Positions 44,807 through 53,942 of a DNA stretch of 64,000 bases are shown here, one piece after another (position 1 is the stretch's first letter; each line of letters begins with the position of its first letter). This DNA comes from Arthrobacter terrae. GTDB lineage: Bacteria; Actinomycetota; Actinomycetes; Actinomycetales; Micrococcaceae. Under the pieces are notes generated by a model. That model searched no databases and was not told where the DNA came from. It saw only the letters and a list, made by a program, of their open reading frames with translations. The stretch spans positions 62,001-126,000 of the forward strand of contig NZ_JADNYM010000010.1 of assembly GCF_015708085.1 (NCBI RefSeq), given 5' to 3'. The position numbers and the translations under genes are program-made.

Positions 44807-45571
44807 CTATTGCTGGTGCTGCTCCTGTACGGCCTGAATGTAATCCGCTCCGCCGATGTATTCGGTATGACCGGTTTCGACGTCCGCCCCGGCCATGGCA
44901 GCGACCTCGGCAGCGAATTCTTCCACCGAGTATAGTCTGCCGGCCTCGGTACGACGTGCCTCGATCGCCCCCGGATTAGCGCGGTCAAGCAACGTCGCGG
45001 TGACAGTGCCTTCGATCATGTCCCCGGAAACCACCACAAGCGAAATACCGTGATTGGACAGCAGCGGGATCAGTTCGCGGAGCGCATCCTCGCCTGCGCG
45101 CTTGCTTCGAGCCACCGGCTCGTACTCCGCCATGGTGGGCACCGTGTCGATGAAATGTGCCTGGTGGCTGGTGACAAAGACAACCCGTGAACCCTCCGGC
45201 ATCAACATTACAGCCGCATTGAGCATATTGATCTGCGCGTCCCGGTTGAGCTTGAGTGCATAGTCCTCCTGAGCCCCGGATTCCATCCCGCCGGAGGCAT
45301 TGAGCACCAGCAGGTCCAAGGAACCAAAATTTTCCATCGCGGCGCTGACAAGGGCCTGCACACCCTCCTGCGTGGTCAAATCCGCACCGACTGCCACTGC
45401 CCGTCCACCGGCGGCCTTGATGCCCGCCACCACCTTGTCCGCGCGGGGAGCCTTCTGCCGATAATTGACCACGACGGCGGCCCCCTGCGCAGCCAACAGC
45501 TTCGCTACTTCGGCACCAATACCGCGTGAGGATCCCGTGACAATTGCTGTCTTACCTTCAAACTGGTCCAT
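44807..45571 (-). CDS. SDR-family oxidoreductase with atypical active site
   Basis: 254 aa. The cofactor motif TGSSRGIG and LVLNASGG are intact and suit NADP. The catalytic segment reads EYEPVARSKRAGEDAL: the Tyr is seven residues before the Lys rather than four, so the classical Y-x3-K is absent. Homologues with the same EYEPVARSK segment are common in actinobacteria as far as I recall, so this is a conserved variant. It lies 101 bp downstream of fabG, separated by a short tandem repeat. Confidence 0.88.
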   Translation of the reverse strand: MDQFEGKTAIVTGSSRGIGAEVAKLLAAQGAAVVVNYRQKAPRADKVVAGIKAAGGRAVAVGADLTTQEGVQALVSAAMENFGSLDLLVLNASGGMESGAQEDYALKLNRDAQINMLNAAVMLMPEGSRVVFVTSHQAHFIDTVPTMAEYEPVARSKRAGEDALRELIPLLSNHGISLVVVSGDMIEGTVTATLLDRANPGAIEARRTEAGRLYSVEEFAAEVAAMAGADVETGHTEYIGGADYIQAVQEQHQQ

Positions 45572-45607
45572 CTATAACCCTCCATGAAAATGCTTCGGTA
45601 CTTGTTG

Positions 45608-45668
45608 CGAATGTTCGGATCAATTCCGTACTGATTCGATCCGTGCTGGTTAAATCCGTGCTGGCTGC
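45608..45668. repeat. About four 15-bp tandem repeats after fabG
   Basis: On the minus strand, units starting ACGG (ACGGATTTAACCAGC, ACGGATCGAATCAGT and a third diverged copy) follow the fabG stop codon. They fill most of the gap between fabG and the next SDR gene. Confidence 0.75.
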
Positions 45669-45672
45669 CGTT

Positions 45673-46431
45673 TTAGTGCCCCATACCGAGACCGCCGTCA
45701 ACCGGAATCACTGCGCCGGAAATGTAGGCAGCTTCGTCACTGGCAATCCATCGGACAACCTTGGCGACTTCCTCCGGCTCAGCGAAACGGCCAGCCGGGA
45801 TGGTCGCCAGGTAGTTCTTTTGTGTTTCCGCCGGCAGCTGAGCGGTCATCTGCGTATTGATGAATCCCGGTGCAACGACGTTGGCAGTAATGCCCCGGGA
45901 ACCGAGTTCCCGGGTCAGCGACCGCGCCATGCCGATCAGACCGGCCTTGGACGACGAATAGTTAATCTGTCCCGGTGCGCCATAGAGGCCGGTAACGGAG
46001 GAAATAAGCACGATTCGTCCCCTGCGAAGGCGGATCATGCCCCGCGAGGCACGCTTGATGACACGGAACGCCCCCGTCAGATTTGTATCGATGACGGAGG
46101 TGAAGTCGCTTTCGCTCATCCGCAACAGCAGAGTGTCCTTGGTAATTCCAGCGTTAGCCACCAGCACCTCGACCGGGCCGTGGGCGGCCTCCACCACGGT
46201 GAATGCTGCGTCGACAGACGCCTCATCAGTCACGTCCGCCTGCACGGCAAGAATCCCGTCGGGGACGTTGGATTCGCTCCGGTATGTCACGGCTACCCGA
46301 TCCCCATTTGCCAAAAACGACTTGGCGATGGCCAGGCCAATGCCGCGGTTTCCACCGGTGATCAGCACGCTGCGCCCGGCCTGTCCGTCGGCCTGCCCAT
46401 CGCGGGAAGGCCCCGTATCTGCTGCAGTCAT
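45673..46431 (-). CDS. fabG: 3-oxoacyl-ACP reductase FabG
   Basis: 252 aa from ATG 46431, which has GGAGG five bases upstream (an ATG four codons earlier overlaps that site). Cofactor loop TGGNRGIG, VANAGIT, catalytic Ser in ISSVTGLYG, and YSSSK. The C-terminal NVVAPGFINTQM is typical. It reduces 3-oxoacyl-ACP in fatty acid synthesis. Actinobacterial MabA (FabG1) has this form. The short Gly/Asp-rich N-terminal extension is normal for the group. Confidence 0.93.
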   Translation of the reverse strand: MTAADTGPSRDGQADGQAGRSVLITGGNRGIGLAIAKSFLANGDRVAVTYRSESNVPDGILAVQADVTDEASVDAAFTVVEAAHGPVEVLVANAGITKDTLLLRMSESDFTSVIDTNLTGAFRVIKRASRGMIRLRRGRIVLISSVTGLYGAPGQINYSSSKAGLIGMARSLTRELGSRGITANVVAPGFINTQMTAQLPAETQKNYLATIPAGRFAEPEEVAKVVRWIASDEAAYISGAVIPVDGGLGMGH

Positions 46432-46546
46432 TCGTTCCTCCATGATCGTTCCCGGATTGAATCCTAGCCGTTGAACACAAAACCTTGCATCAACTTTGGC
46501 CGCAGCCGCCTCACAGTGCGAGAATGGAAACGGCCCTTGGAGCGTG

Positions 46547-47059
46547 ATGAGAAACAGAGCAGCACATCCGGCCGGTTACACCGATGGTGCGCCCGGCCCG
46601 ACGAAAGACCGAACCCATACCGGCTCAGCCGATGTGCACAACATCACCGATGCGCCCATTGCCCACAGTGATGACATGCATCGTCGCATGGTGAAGTACT
46701 CCTTGGCCATGGGTATTCGGCTGGTATGCCTTTTTCTGATCTTCGTGCTCCCCGGCTGGTTCAAGATCATCGCCATTGTCGGGGCCGTCGCCTTGCCGTG
46801 GTTCGCGGTAATCATCGCCAATGGAGGCAGCGACACTGTCAATGAGCACGCGGTATCCCTGTTGGATCAGGCGCCGCTGGGCGAGTTGGAGGCTCCGGGC
46901 CCGCGAACCGCTGAGGGAACGGATGCCGGCGACGGGGAATCGCCGACGCTGCAGGGTGAAGTCATTCCTTCCGACCCCGGGGACGATCCCACGGCCAGGA
47001 GCCGGATAGAGGGCGGCCGGACCGAGGGCGGCCGGACCGATGGCGGCCGGACACCATGA
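46547..47059 (+). CDS. DUF3099 membrane protein with Gly-Arg repeat tail
   Basis: 170 aa. VHNITDAPIAHSDDMHRRMV followed by two membrane helices (MGIRLVCLFLIFVLPGW; IIAIVGAVALPWFAVIIA) is the DUF3099 signature. The last 20 residues are three EGGRT-type repeats from 15-bp tandem units (about 47008-47055). The function is unknown. The start was chosen at 46547 with GGAG just upstream. Its stop overlaps the next gene (ATGA). Confidence 0.82.
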   Translation: MRNRAAHPAGYTDGAPGPTKDRTHTGSADVHNITDAPIAHSDDMHRRMVKYSLAMGIRLVCLFLIFVLPGWFKIIAIVGAVALPWFAVIIANGGSDTVNEHAVSLLDQAPLGELEAPGPRTAEGTDAGDGESPTLQGEVIPSDPGDDPTARSRIEGGRTEGGRTDGGRTP

Positions 47060-47334
47060 ACCTTTTGGACATGCTGGATGGCCAGCGGCCGGCGGAGGAA
47101 TTGATCTGTTCCAGGCGCGGCTGCCGTGCCTTGGCAACGTCCAGATTGCTGTGGAATAATCCTAAAATCCATCCGCCGGAACGCCGCAAAGTCTGGCTGG
47201 CATGCGGGGAACATATTCAATGGCTGGAAGACTATCTGCGAAGCCGAGGACTCTGGCGCGAAACCTTGCCGGTGCCGGTGCCGGAACGGCAGGCGCCTCC
47301 CGGTGCGCATCCGGAATCCACGGAAACCCACTGA
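47056..47334 (+). CDS. Small protein with Cys/His zinc-binding pattern
   Basis: 92 aa. Cys18, Cys23, Cys50 and His53 (CSRRGC, ACGEH) suggest a zinc knuckle, and WNNPKIHPPERRKVW is well conserved in actinobacterial relatives as I recall. Homologues are sometimes labelled acetone carboxylase, which has no support here. The C-terminal 20 residues are Pro-rich. It is coupled to the DUF3099 gene and lies 21 bp before SURF1. Confidence 0.75.
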   Translation: MNLLDMLDGQRPAEELICSRRGCRALATSRLLWNNPKIHPPERRKVWLACGEHIQWLEDYLRSRGLWRETLPVPVPERQAPPGAHPESTETH

Positions 47335-47355
47335 GAAAGACCACTAGTCATAGCA

Positions 47356-48243
47356 ATGTACAAATTTCTTCTCACCGGCCGGTGGCTTGGCTATCTGCTG
47401 ATCGCGGCCATCTTTGCGGCCGTTTGTGTCGGCCTTGGCTTCTGGCAGCTGGATCGGCGGACCGAGGTGCGGGCGGACATAGCCAAGATCACCAACAACT
47501 ATTCCGCCGCGCCCCTGACGGCAGGGCAGGCCCAGCCGCTGTTCCAAAAGCTGGCCCCGGATAAGGAATGGAGCCAGGTAACGCTCACCGGCAGTTATGA
47601 CATATCTCAGCAAAGAGTTGTACGGAACCGCCCGCTCAACGGTCAGCCCGGCTACGAGGTCGTAGTTCCGCTCAAGCTGACCACCGGGAAAACGGTCATC
47701 ATCGACCGCGGCTGGCTGCCGATCGGCAATAATGAGGGCGGGCGGCCGGATACAATACCTGAGCCGTCCACCGGAACCGTGACCGTCGTCGCCCGCCTTC
47801 GACCGGCGGAGCCGACGCTTCAGCGCGGGGCACCGGCAGGCCAGCTTGCCTCCATTGATTTGAGCGCCTATGCCAACGAGCTCGGCTACCCGATTCTGAC
47901 CGGCGCCTACGCGCAGATGGCGCAGGAGACACCCGCGGCAGCCACGAATCCGGTAGCTTTTCCAACGCCTTCCATCGACGAGGGACCGCATCTGAGCTAC
48001 TCGATGCAGTGGTTCGCCTTCGGCATTCTTTTTTTCGTCGGCTATGGTTACGCGGCTCGCCAGCAGGCGCTGCTGGACCGCTATCTCGCGGAACAGGAAT
48101 CGGAAGACATGGCCGACTCCGAACAAGCGTACGGACGCGGATCCGCTTTTACCCAGCGCAAACCGCCGCGGCCAAGCAGGCCCGGACGCCGCGCCACCGC
48201 TGAAGAGGAAGAAGACGCCGTCCTGGACGCCCAAGGCTTCTAG
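47356..48243 (+). CDS. SURF1-family cytochrome oxidase assembly protein
   Basis: 295 aa. Two membrane helices (about 10-30 and 218-238) flank an extracytoplasmic domain. GFWQLDRR after the first helix and the RGWLP motif (IDRGWLP) are family hallmarks, and LSYSMQWFAFG opens the second helix. SURF1 helps insert haem a3 into cytochrome c oxidase. The C-terminal 55 residues are charged and cytoplasmic. It fits with ctaA and ctaB in the same window. Confidence 0.93.
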   Translation: MYKFLLTGRWLGYLLIAAIFAAVCVGLGFWQLDRRTEVRADIAKITNNYSAAPLTAGQAQPLFQKLAPDKEWSQVTLTGSYDISQQRVVRNRPLNGQPGYEVVVPLKLTTGKTVIIDRGWLPIGNNEGGRPDTIPEPSTGTVTVVARLRPAEPTLQRGAPAGQLASIDLSAYANELGYPILTGAYAQMAQETPAAATNPVAFPTPSIDEGPHLSYSMQWFAFGILFFVGYGYAARQQALLDRYLAEQESEDMADSEQAYGRGSAFTQRKPPRPSRPGRRATAEEEEDAVLDAQGF

Positions 48244-48373
48244 ATTCCCGGCACCGGCGGACACCCGCGTGGGCACCCGGCTGGGGAGCCGAATTTCGCA
48301 TCGGCCGGCACTGGTTCTCCCGCAATCCAGGAAGGAAACCGCCCCGGCATTTGTCCAGCCTGTCGCTTCGGGG

Positions 48374-48694
48374 CTATCGCACAGGGCGGATGGCCAAACG
48401 CCGGGAAGCCTGCAGTGCCTGCTCATAAGTCAGGACCGGGTGGCCGCCGAGGACAGACTCAGTAAACATTCGACCGGCCCGCTTCTCGATCTCGGTGACC
48501 TGATGGTCCGGATTGGTTACGGTGAGAAATTGTCCATCCTCATGGACCGCTATGCGCATCTTTACACCTTGAGCGGAGGATATTAAGCGGCCAACAAATG
48601 CTGCTGCATCGTAGGAGAGGTCCCGCGACGGAAGGACAAATCCTCCGCCGTGCAGCAGAACATCAAGGCAAACGTCAATATCAGGCTCGCTCAT
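48374..48694 (-). CDS. Hypothetical protein
   Basis: 106 aa, no recognised domain. The sequence alternates polar and hydrophobic residues as a small alpha/beta protein would (CLDVLLHGGGFVLPSRDLSY, then MRIAVHEDGQFLTV). Codon use looks normal. It lies alone between SURF1 (+) and the ABC-F gene (-), 159 bp downstream of the latter. It may be a conserved actinobacterial protein, but I cannot name it. Confidence 0.55.
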   Translation of the reverse strand: MSEPDIDVCLDVLLHGGGFVLPSRDLSYDAAAFVGRLISSAQGVKMRIAVHEDGQFLTVTNPDHQVTEIEKRAGRMFTESVLGGHPVLTYEQALQASRRLAIRPVR

Positions 48695-48853
48695 GGCTCG
48701 GGGCCTCGCAGAGAATAGCGGAAGCGATCCTGACTTCCGTGGCGGCGGGTCTTTCTCAATACCTGAAACCAGGTCCTGACTCTCCCGTCAGGCTACACAC
48801 GAACCCGCAGATGACAAAATACGTGCGCCGGGCTGCAGCTCCCGCAGCGACCC

Positions 48854-50452
48854 TTAAGCCAGCGTTATCAGGTCGAGGTAATCCTCGTTCCAGTGATCCT
48901 CCACGCCGTCCGGCAGCAGGACGACTCGCTCCGGGTTCAGCGCCTCGACCGCGCCTTCATCGTGGCTGACCAGAACGACTGCACCGCTGTAGTTGCGCAG
49001 CGCGCCGAGGATTTCCGCGCGGCTGGCAGGATCCAGGTTGTTAGTCGGCTCATCCAGCAGCAGCACGTTGGCTGATGACGCCACGATAGTGGCCAGGGCC
49101 AGCCTGGTCTTCTCACCACCGGAAAGGACACCGGCGGGTTTCTCCACGTCGTCTCCGGAAAAAAGGAAAGAACCAAGAATGTTGCGTACCTCGGCATCAT
49201 CCATGTCCGGAGCGGCGCTGCGCATATTGGCCAGCACCGTGCGTGAGGTGTCCAAGGTGTCATGTTCCTGGGCGTAGTAGCCAACCTTCAAACCATGACC
49301 GGCGATGACTTCTCCGGTATCCGGCTTATCCACTCCGGCCAGCATCCGAAGCAGCGTGGTCTTACCGGCACCGTTGAGACCAAGTACGACGACCTTCGAT
49401 CCCCTGTCGATGGCCAGGTCCACGTCGGTGAAGATTTCCAGCGAACCGTAAGACTTGCTCAGCCCTTCTGCGGTCAGCGGAGTCTTTCCGCACGGCGACG
49501 GATCGGGGAAGCGCAGGGCCGCTACGCGGTCGTTCGCACGAACTTCCTGCAGACCGTTAAGCAGCCGCTGGGCGCGCTTAGCCATATTTTGCGCCGCGAC
49601 CGCCTTGGACGCCTTAGCGCGCATCTTATTGGCCTGATCCATCAGGACGCCCGCCTTCTTCTCCGCGTTGGCCCGCTCACGCTTGCGGGCGCGTTCATCG
49701 GTTTCGCGTTGTTCCAGGTACTTCTTCCAGCCGAGGTTGTACTGATCAATGGTGGCGCGGTTGGCATCAAGGTTATAGACCTTATTAACCGTTGCTTCCA
49801 ACAGGTTGGTGTCGTGGCTGATCACAATCAGACCGCCGGCGTGGTTCTTCAAAAAGTCGCGCAACCAGGCAATCGAATCGGCGTCAAGGTGGTTGGTTGG
49901 TTCATCGAGGAGCATGGTTTGTGCACCCGAGAACAGAATCCGGGCCAGTTCAACACGCCGGCGCTGGCCGCCGGAGAGCGTCTTCAACGGCTGATTGAGC
50001 AGCCGGTCCGGCAATGCGAGGTTGGACGATATTGCTGCGGCCTCCGCTTCAGCGGCATACCCGCCATTGCTCAGGAACTCGTGTTCAATCCGGTCGTAGC
50101 GGGCCATTGCCTTCGCCTGCACGGCGGTGTCTTCGCTGGCCATGTCGGCCTCGGTCTCGCGCAGCTTGGTGATCACCACATCCAGACTCCGGGCCGAGAG
50201 AATCCGGTCCCGGGCCAACTGTTCCATGTCTGGCGTACGCGGATCCTGCGGCAGATAGCCGATTTCCCCGCTTCGGGTCACCTTGCCCGCCGCGGGAAGG
50301 GCCTCGCCGGCCAGTACCTTGGTCAGGGTTGTTTTCCCCGCACCGTTGCGGCCCACCAGCCCGATCTTGTCCCCCTTGTCGACGCGGAAGGACACTTCGT
50401 CCATGAGTAAACGCGCCCCCGCACGCAACTCAAGGTCTTGGACGATAATCAA
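48854..50452 (-). CDS. ABC-F family ATPase (EttA/Uup-like translation factor)
   Basis: 532 aa with two ABC cassettes and no membrane segment. Cassette 1: GRNGAGKTT and LSGGQRRRVELARIL, LLDEPTNHLD. Cassette 2: GLNGAGKTT and LSGGEKTRLAL, LLDEPTNNLD. The charged inter-cassette linker (about 230-300, many Arg/Lys/Ala) is the P-site tRNA interaction motif region that defines ABC-F proteins. Such proteins act on the ribosome, either easing stalled translation or giving antibiotic protection; which one cannot be said. Confidence 0.94.
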   Translation of the reverse strand: MIIVQDLELRAGARLLMDEVSFRVDKGDKIGLVGRNGAGKTTLTKVLAGEALPAAGKVTRSGEIGYLPQDPRTPDMEQLARDRILSARSLDVVITKLRETEADMASEDTAVQAKAMARYDRIEHEFLSNGGYAAEAEAAAISSNLALPDRLLNQPLKTLSGGQRRRVELARILFSGAQTMLLDEPTNHLDADSIAWLRDFLKNHAGGLIVISHDTNLLEATVNKVYNLDANRATIDQYNLGWKKYLEQRETDERARKRERANAEKKAGVLMDQANKMRAKASKAVAAQNMAKRAQRLLNGLQEVRANDRVAALRFPDPSPCGKTPLTAEGLSKSYGSLEIFTDVDLAIDRGSKVVVLGLNGAGKTTLLRMLAGVDKPDTGEVIAGHGLKVGYYAQEHDTLDTSRTVLANMRSAAPDMDDAEVRNILGSFLFSGDDVEKPAGVLSGGEKTRLALATIVASSANVLLLDEPTNNLDPASRAEILGALRNYSGAVVLVSHDEGAVEALNPERVVLLPDGVEDHWNEDYLDLITLA

Positions 50453-50662
50453 GGTAGTAGCCTTTCACTTCAGGTTCACATGGATGCAGGTCTCCGGTCC
50501 GTCGCAACGACGGCATGGGCAGCCCTCCCAGTCTAACGAGGTGCCCGGCTGACAAAGTGCAGTGTCCAGAGCAGCGCAGGTGTACCGACGATCTGCGGCA
50601 GGCAAAGTATCATGTTGATCACAGGCACTGAAGCCCACCAGCGCGACATGAAAGCTTAAAAC

Positions 50663-51301
50663 ATGCCTAATACCGACCAGACACAGCCCTCAGTTGTGGG
50701 TGCCCGCGGATCTGCGTCTGCGCCCACAACCCTGCGCCGGCGATCACGATGGACCGCGGTCGACCTCGCGCTAATAGCTGTCTTTGCAGCTTTACTGGCC
50801 GCTTCGGTTGCCGTTCCGGGCGTTCCTGCCGGTCCTTTCGGCGTTCCGATCACACTGCAGACCCTGGCCGTTTCCCTTTGCGGGCTTGTCCTGGGCTTTG
50901 GGCGCGGAACCGCCGCCGTCGGGCTGTATATTCTGCTCGGGCTGATTGGCCTTCCGATTTTTGCCGGTTTCCGGTCCGGTCCTGCCGTTCTGGCGGGACC
51001 CTCGGCAGGCTACATTATCGGATTCCTGCTGGCCGCAGCAGCAGTGGGATTTCTCACACCATGGGCACTGCGGCGCAGGCGCAAAGCCGGATGGCTTTTC
51101 GGCGTAGCAGTGCTGGGGATGCTCATCCTGCATGCAAGCGGTGTCGCGGGATTCCTGCTGAAGGGAATGGGACTTTCCACGGCTGTGCTCGCCGACGCCA
51201 TCTATTATCCCGGTGACATCATTAAAAACATTCTCGCCGTAGGACTGGCGTTAAGCCTGCACCGGGCGTTTCCCGATCTCCTTCGGCGCCGCCGGACGTG
51301 A
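50663..51301 (+). CDS. bioY: BioY, biotin-binding S component of ECF transporter
   Basis: 212 aa. After a 30-residue basic leader there are six membrane helices. VPGVPAGPFGVPITLQTLAV and GPSAGYIIGFLLAA are the BioY signature, and the biotin-site Asp is in ADAIYYPGDIIKNILAV. It captures biotin and passes it across the membrane with BioM and BioN. It is the first gene of a three-gene operon with 4-base and 1-base overlaps. I see no biotin-regulator palindrome that I would defend upstream. Confidence 0.94.
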   Translation: MPNTDQTQPSVVGARGSASAPTTLRRRSRWTAVDLALIAVFAALLAASVAVPGVPAGPFGVPITLQTLAVSLCGLVLGFGRGTAAVGLYILLGLIGLPIFAGFRSGPAVLAGPSAGYIIGFLLAAAAVGFLTPWALRRRRKAGWLFGVAVLGMLILHASGVAGFLLKGMGLSTAVLADAIYYPGDIIKNILAVGLALSLHRAFPDLLRRRRT

Positions 51302-51993
51302 GTCATGTCCTGCTGCAGGAAGCTTCATTCAGTGCGGAAACCTCCGGTGGTTCCGTCCGCATCATCCTCCAACCAACGACGCTGGAACTGAGCGAGCAGC
51401 GCATTGCCGTCATTGGGGCCAACGGCTCGGGCAAATCCACGCTCCTGCGGCTGCTCAATGGGCTGCTGCTGCCGAGCACCGGAAGCGTCAGCGTGGACGG
51501 TCTCGACACCCGGGCCGACGGCGGCGCCGTCCGCCGGCAGGTCGGCTTTGTTTTTACCGATCCACTCTCCCAGCTGGTCATGCCGACCCCGCTGGAAGAT
51601 CTGGAGTTGTCCCTGCGGCGCCGCGTCAAATCAACAACGGCGCGTCGGCAGGAGGCTGCGCGGCTCCTGCAGGAATACGGCCTCGAGCCGCTGGGCGGCA
51701 ATAGCATTTACGAGCTTTCCGGCGGGGAGCGCCAACTGCTGGCACTGGCAACGGTTCTGGCGGTCGAACCAACGCTGCTGGTACTGGATGAGCCATCCAC
51801 CCTGCTGGATTTGCGCAACACGCGGCTGCTGCGCAGCAGGCTGGCAGGGCTGAACCAGCAACTGATTCTCTCCACCCATGACCTAGAGCTGGCCCTGGAC
51901 TGCAGCCGGGCACTGGTGATGGACGCCGGTCAAGTGGTCTTTGACGGCGCGGCAGCGGACGCCGTGGCGCACTATCGGGGCATGTACAGCTGA
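51298..51993 (+). CDS. bioM: BioM, ECF-transporter ATPase
   Basis: 231 aa. Walker A GANGSGKST, Q-loop in FTDPLSQLV, signature LSGGERQLL, Walker B LLVLDEPSTLLD and switch STHDLEL. The FTDPLSQ Q-helix is typical of energy-coupling-factor ATPases. The GTG start overlaps bioY by GTGA, and its stop overlaps bioN. Confidence 0.94.
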   Translation: MSHVLLQEASFSAETSGGSVRIILQPTTLELSEQRIAVIGANGSGKSTLLRLLNGLLLPSTGSVSVDGLDTRADGGAVRRQVGFVFTDPLSQLVMPTPLEDLELSLRRRVKSTTARRQEAARLLQEYGLEPLGGNSIYELSGGERQLLALATVLAVEPTLLVLDEPSTLLDLRNTRLLRSRLAGLNQQLILSTHDLELALDCSRALVMDAGQVVFDGAAADAVAHYRGMYS

Positions 51994-52616
51994 TGCGCGG
52001 TCATGCCTACCTCGTCGGCGCCTATTGTCCGGGCCGCTCCGTCGTGCACCGGGCTCCCCTGTGGCTCAAGGGCCTGCTTCTGCTGGCTGTCGCCGTCGCC
52101 TGCTTTGCGTTCCCTCAGGTGTACCTGACCAGCGCCGTGCTGGCCGCCGTCGTCGTCCTGCATTTCGCCGCGCGCCTGCCTGCGGGACGGCTTTGGCAGC
52201 CGGTGCGAGTGATGCTGATCTTCCTGGTACTCATTGCCGGCTATCAATATTTGCAGTCCGGGCCGGGGACGGCATGGCAGGTGGTGGCCGCAATCATGGC
52301 CACGGTTCTGGCGTCCAATATTGTCACCGCGTCCACGCCCATCGCGACCCTGCTGGACTCCCTGGAGCGGGCGGTGGAGCCGCTGCGCCGCTTCGGCGCG
52401 GACCCCGAACGCTTTTCGTTGACTGTCTCTCTCATGCTGCGCAGTATCCCTTTTGTCATCGGGGCGTTCGACGACGTCCGCGACGCCGCGCGGGCCCGCG
52501 GGTTGGAGCGGAACGTGCGCGCCCGGACTTTGCCCGTGCTGATCGGAACGGTCGCTTATGCCCGTGCGACCGGCGAAGCGCTGGCCGCGCGTGGTCTAGG
52601 GGATCCGCTGGATTAG
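51993..52616 (+). CDS. bioN: BioN, ECF-transporter transmembrane T component
   Basis: 207 aa with four to five hydrophobic segments. The coupling-helix motif with Ala-Arg-Gly appears as DAARARGLERNVRA near residue 165, which contacts the ATPases. It transmits ATP-driven movement to BioY. The ATG overlaps the bioM stop (TGATG). Confidence 0.93.
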   Translation: MRGHAYLVGAYCPGRSVVHRAPLWLKGLLLLAVAVACFAFPQVYLTSAVLAAVVVLHFAARLPAGRLWQPVRVMLIFLVLIAGYQYLQSGPGTAWQVVAAIMATVLASNIVTASTPIATLLDSLERAVEPLRRFGADPERFSLTVSLMLRSIPFVIGAFDDVRDAARARGLERNVRARTLPVLIGTVAYARATGEALAARGLGDPLD

Positions 52617-52713
52617 CGGGCCTTCGCGGGTGAGAAAGAACGTGTGAGCCGCCACCGTCACGAAGAAGACCTGACGCGCAAGGGACTTTACTACCAGCGA
52701 GGGAGCGTCACAA

Positions 52714-53412
52714 TTACCGCGCCGAGGCCTGCGGTTTTGCATCCGGCGCCGGGCGCAGCGTTCGGTCCAGCCAGTAGTAGACGAAGCCTACGGCCAGAAA
52801 GACGACGCCGACCAGGATGCAGTTGACGATCACGAGGGCACCCTGCTCCGTCACATTGATGAATGGATACGGATACCAGCCGGTCAACGCGCCGCGGATA
52901 ACCGTATAAATGCACCAAATGACCGGAAAGACCAGAATCAGAAACGTGGTTTTGATACTAATCCGCGGTCGCGGCCCGAACACTACCCAACCCAGAATGA
53001 CCATCAGAGGTACCACGTAATGCAGGATTCTGTCCGCGTAGAGGCCGGCGCCTCTCAGCGCCTGGATTTCCGGCAAGTCCCGGAGCAGAAAGAACTGGAT
53101 GATCATGGTGACCGTGATGTTCACCAGTGACATCAGGCGCAGCACCCGCCAGACCTGGCCCCCAGCCCGGGCGGAATTTGCTGCCAGGGTCAGGGAGATG
53201 AAAAGCACCAGAAAATTGCTTTCGATCGTGAAGTAGCTGCCAAAATTCCACCACGCGTTAGCCGGGTCCACCGCATACCGGGGGCCATTCACCAATGCAT
53301 AGATTTGAAAAATAAAACCGGCGGCTCCGATTAACGCCGTCGCCAGATGCCAGGTCCGGCCCAAAAACGCCAGCGATAGCAACGAGGGGGTGCGCGACGC
53401 AACGTCAGTCAT
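52714..53412 (-). CDS. Pr6Pr family membrane protein
   Basis: 232 aa with six hydrophobic segments. FGSYFTIESNFLVL, LHYVVPLMVILGW and WYPYPFINV are typical of the actinobacterial Pr6Pr (FAR-17a/AIG1-like) family. Relatives in eukaryotes are threonine hydrolases of lipid esters; the bacterial function is unknown. It is convergent with bioN and downstream of the suf operon on the same strand, but separated by a terminator. Confidence 0.83.
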   Translation of the reverse strand: MTDVASRTPSLLSLAFLGRTWHLATALIGAAGFIFQIYALVNGPRYAVDPANAWWNFGSYFTIESNFLVLFISLTLAANSARAGGQVWRVLRLMSLVNITVTMIIQFFLLRDLPEIQALRGAGLYADRILHYVVPLMVILGWVVFGPRPRISIKTTFLILVFPVIWCIYTVIRGALTGWYPYPFINVTEQGALVIVNCILVGVVFLAVGFVYYWLDRTLRPAPDAKPQASAR

Positions 53413-53448
53413 TGCCTCAGAGTACCCTGCGGGCTCAGAAACGGGGGC

Positions 53449-53491
53449 AAAAAAGTCACCGCCTGCCGGAACAGCACGTTCCGGCAGGCGG
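53449..53491 (-). terminator. Terminator of the suf operon
   Basis: A perfect 14-bp stem CCGCCTGCCGGAAC / GTTCCGGCAGGCGG with a 5-nt loop; on the minus strand it is followed after five bases by TTTTTT. It lies 68 bp past the sufT stop. Confidence 0.92.
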
Positions 53492-53559
53492 CGGCTTAGG
53501 GTTTCCCCCTTACCGTCCTCCGCAGTCGCAGGGAGCGCGACGTAGCGACGCAGCGACGC

Positions 53560-53904
53560 TTAGATATTGAAGCCCAGGGCCCGCATCTGGTCCCGACCGT
53601 CGTCGGTGATTTTTTCCGGCCCCCACGGCGGCATCCATACCCAGTTGATCCGCCACTCATCGACAAGATCGCTTACCGAGTTCTCGACCTGCTCTTCAAT
53701 GACGTCCTGCAGCGGGCAAGCCGCCGTCGTCAGGGTCATGTCAATGAGCAGAGCACCGTCGTCGCCATAGCGCAGGCCGTACAACAGGCCCAAATCGACC
53801 ACGTTGACGCCCAGCTCGGGGTCAATGACGTCCTTGAGGGCTTCTTCAACATCCTCCAGATTTGTCTGGGCCGGATTTGCTGGGGTGGTACTGGTCTCAG
53901 TCAT
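53560..53904 (-). CDS. sufT: SufT-type metal-sulfur cluster assembly factor (DUF59/MIP18)
   Basis: 114 aa from ATG 53904, with AGAAGGA upstream. The DUF59 core DVIDPELGVNVVDLGL and the conserved Cys in TTAACPLQD are present; WMPPWGPEKITDDGRDQM closes the family signature. SufT helps mature Fe-S proteins. It is the last gene of the suf operon, 38 bp after sufC. Confidence 0.93.
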   Translation of the reverse strand: MTETSTTPANPAQTNLEDVEEALKDVIDPELGVNVVDLGLLYGLRYGDDGALLIDMTLTTAACPLQDVIEEQVENSVSDLVDEWRINWVWMPPWGPEKITDDGRDQMRALGFNI

Positions 53905-53942
53905 TTTTCCTTCTGACATTTATCCATCCGTACGGATGGATA

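Noticed and set aside
50453-50662. Biotin-responsive site or riboswitch before bioY
   Set aside because: No palindrome of the known BirA or BioQ kind and no known riboswitch core could be recognised.
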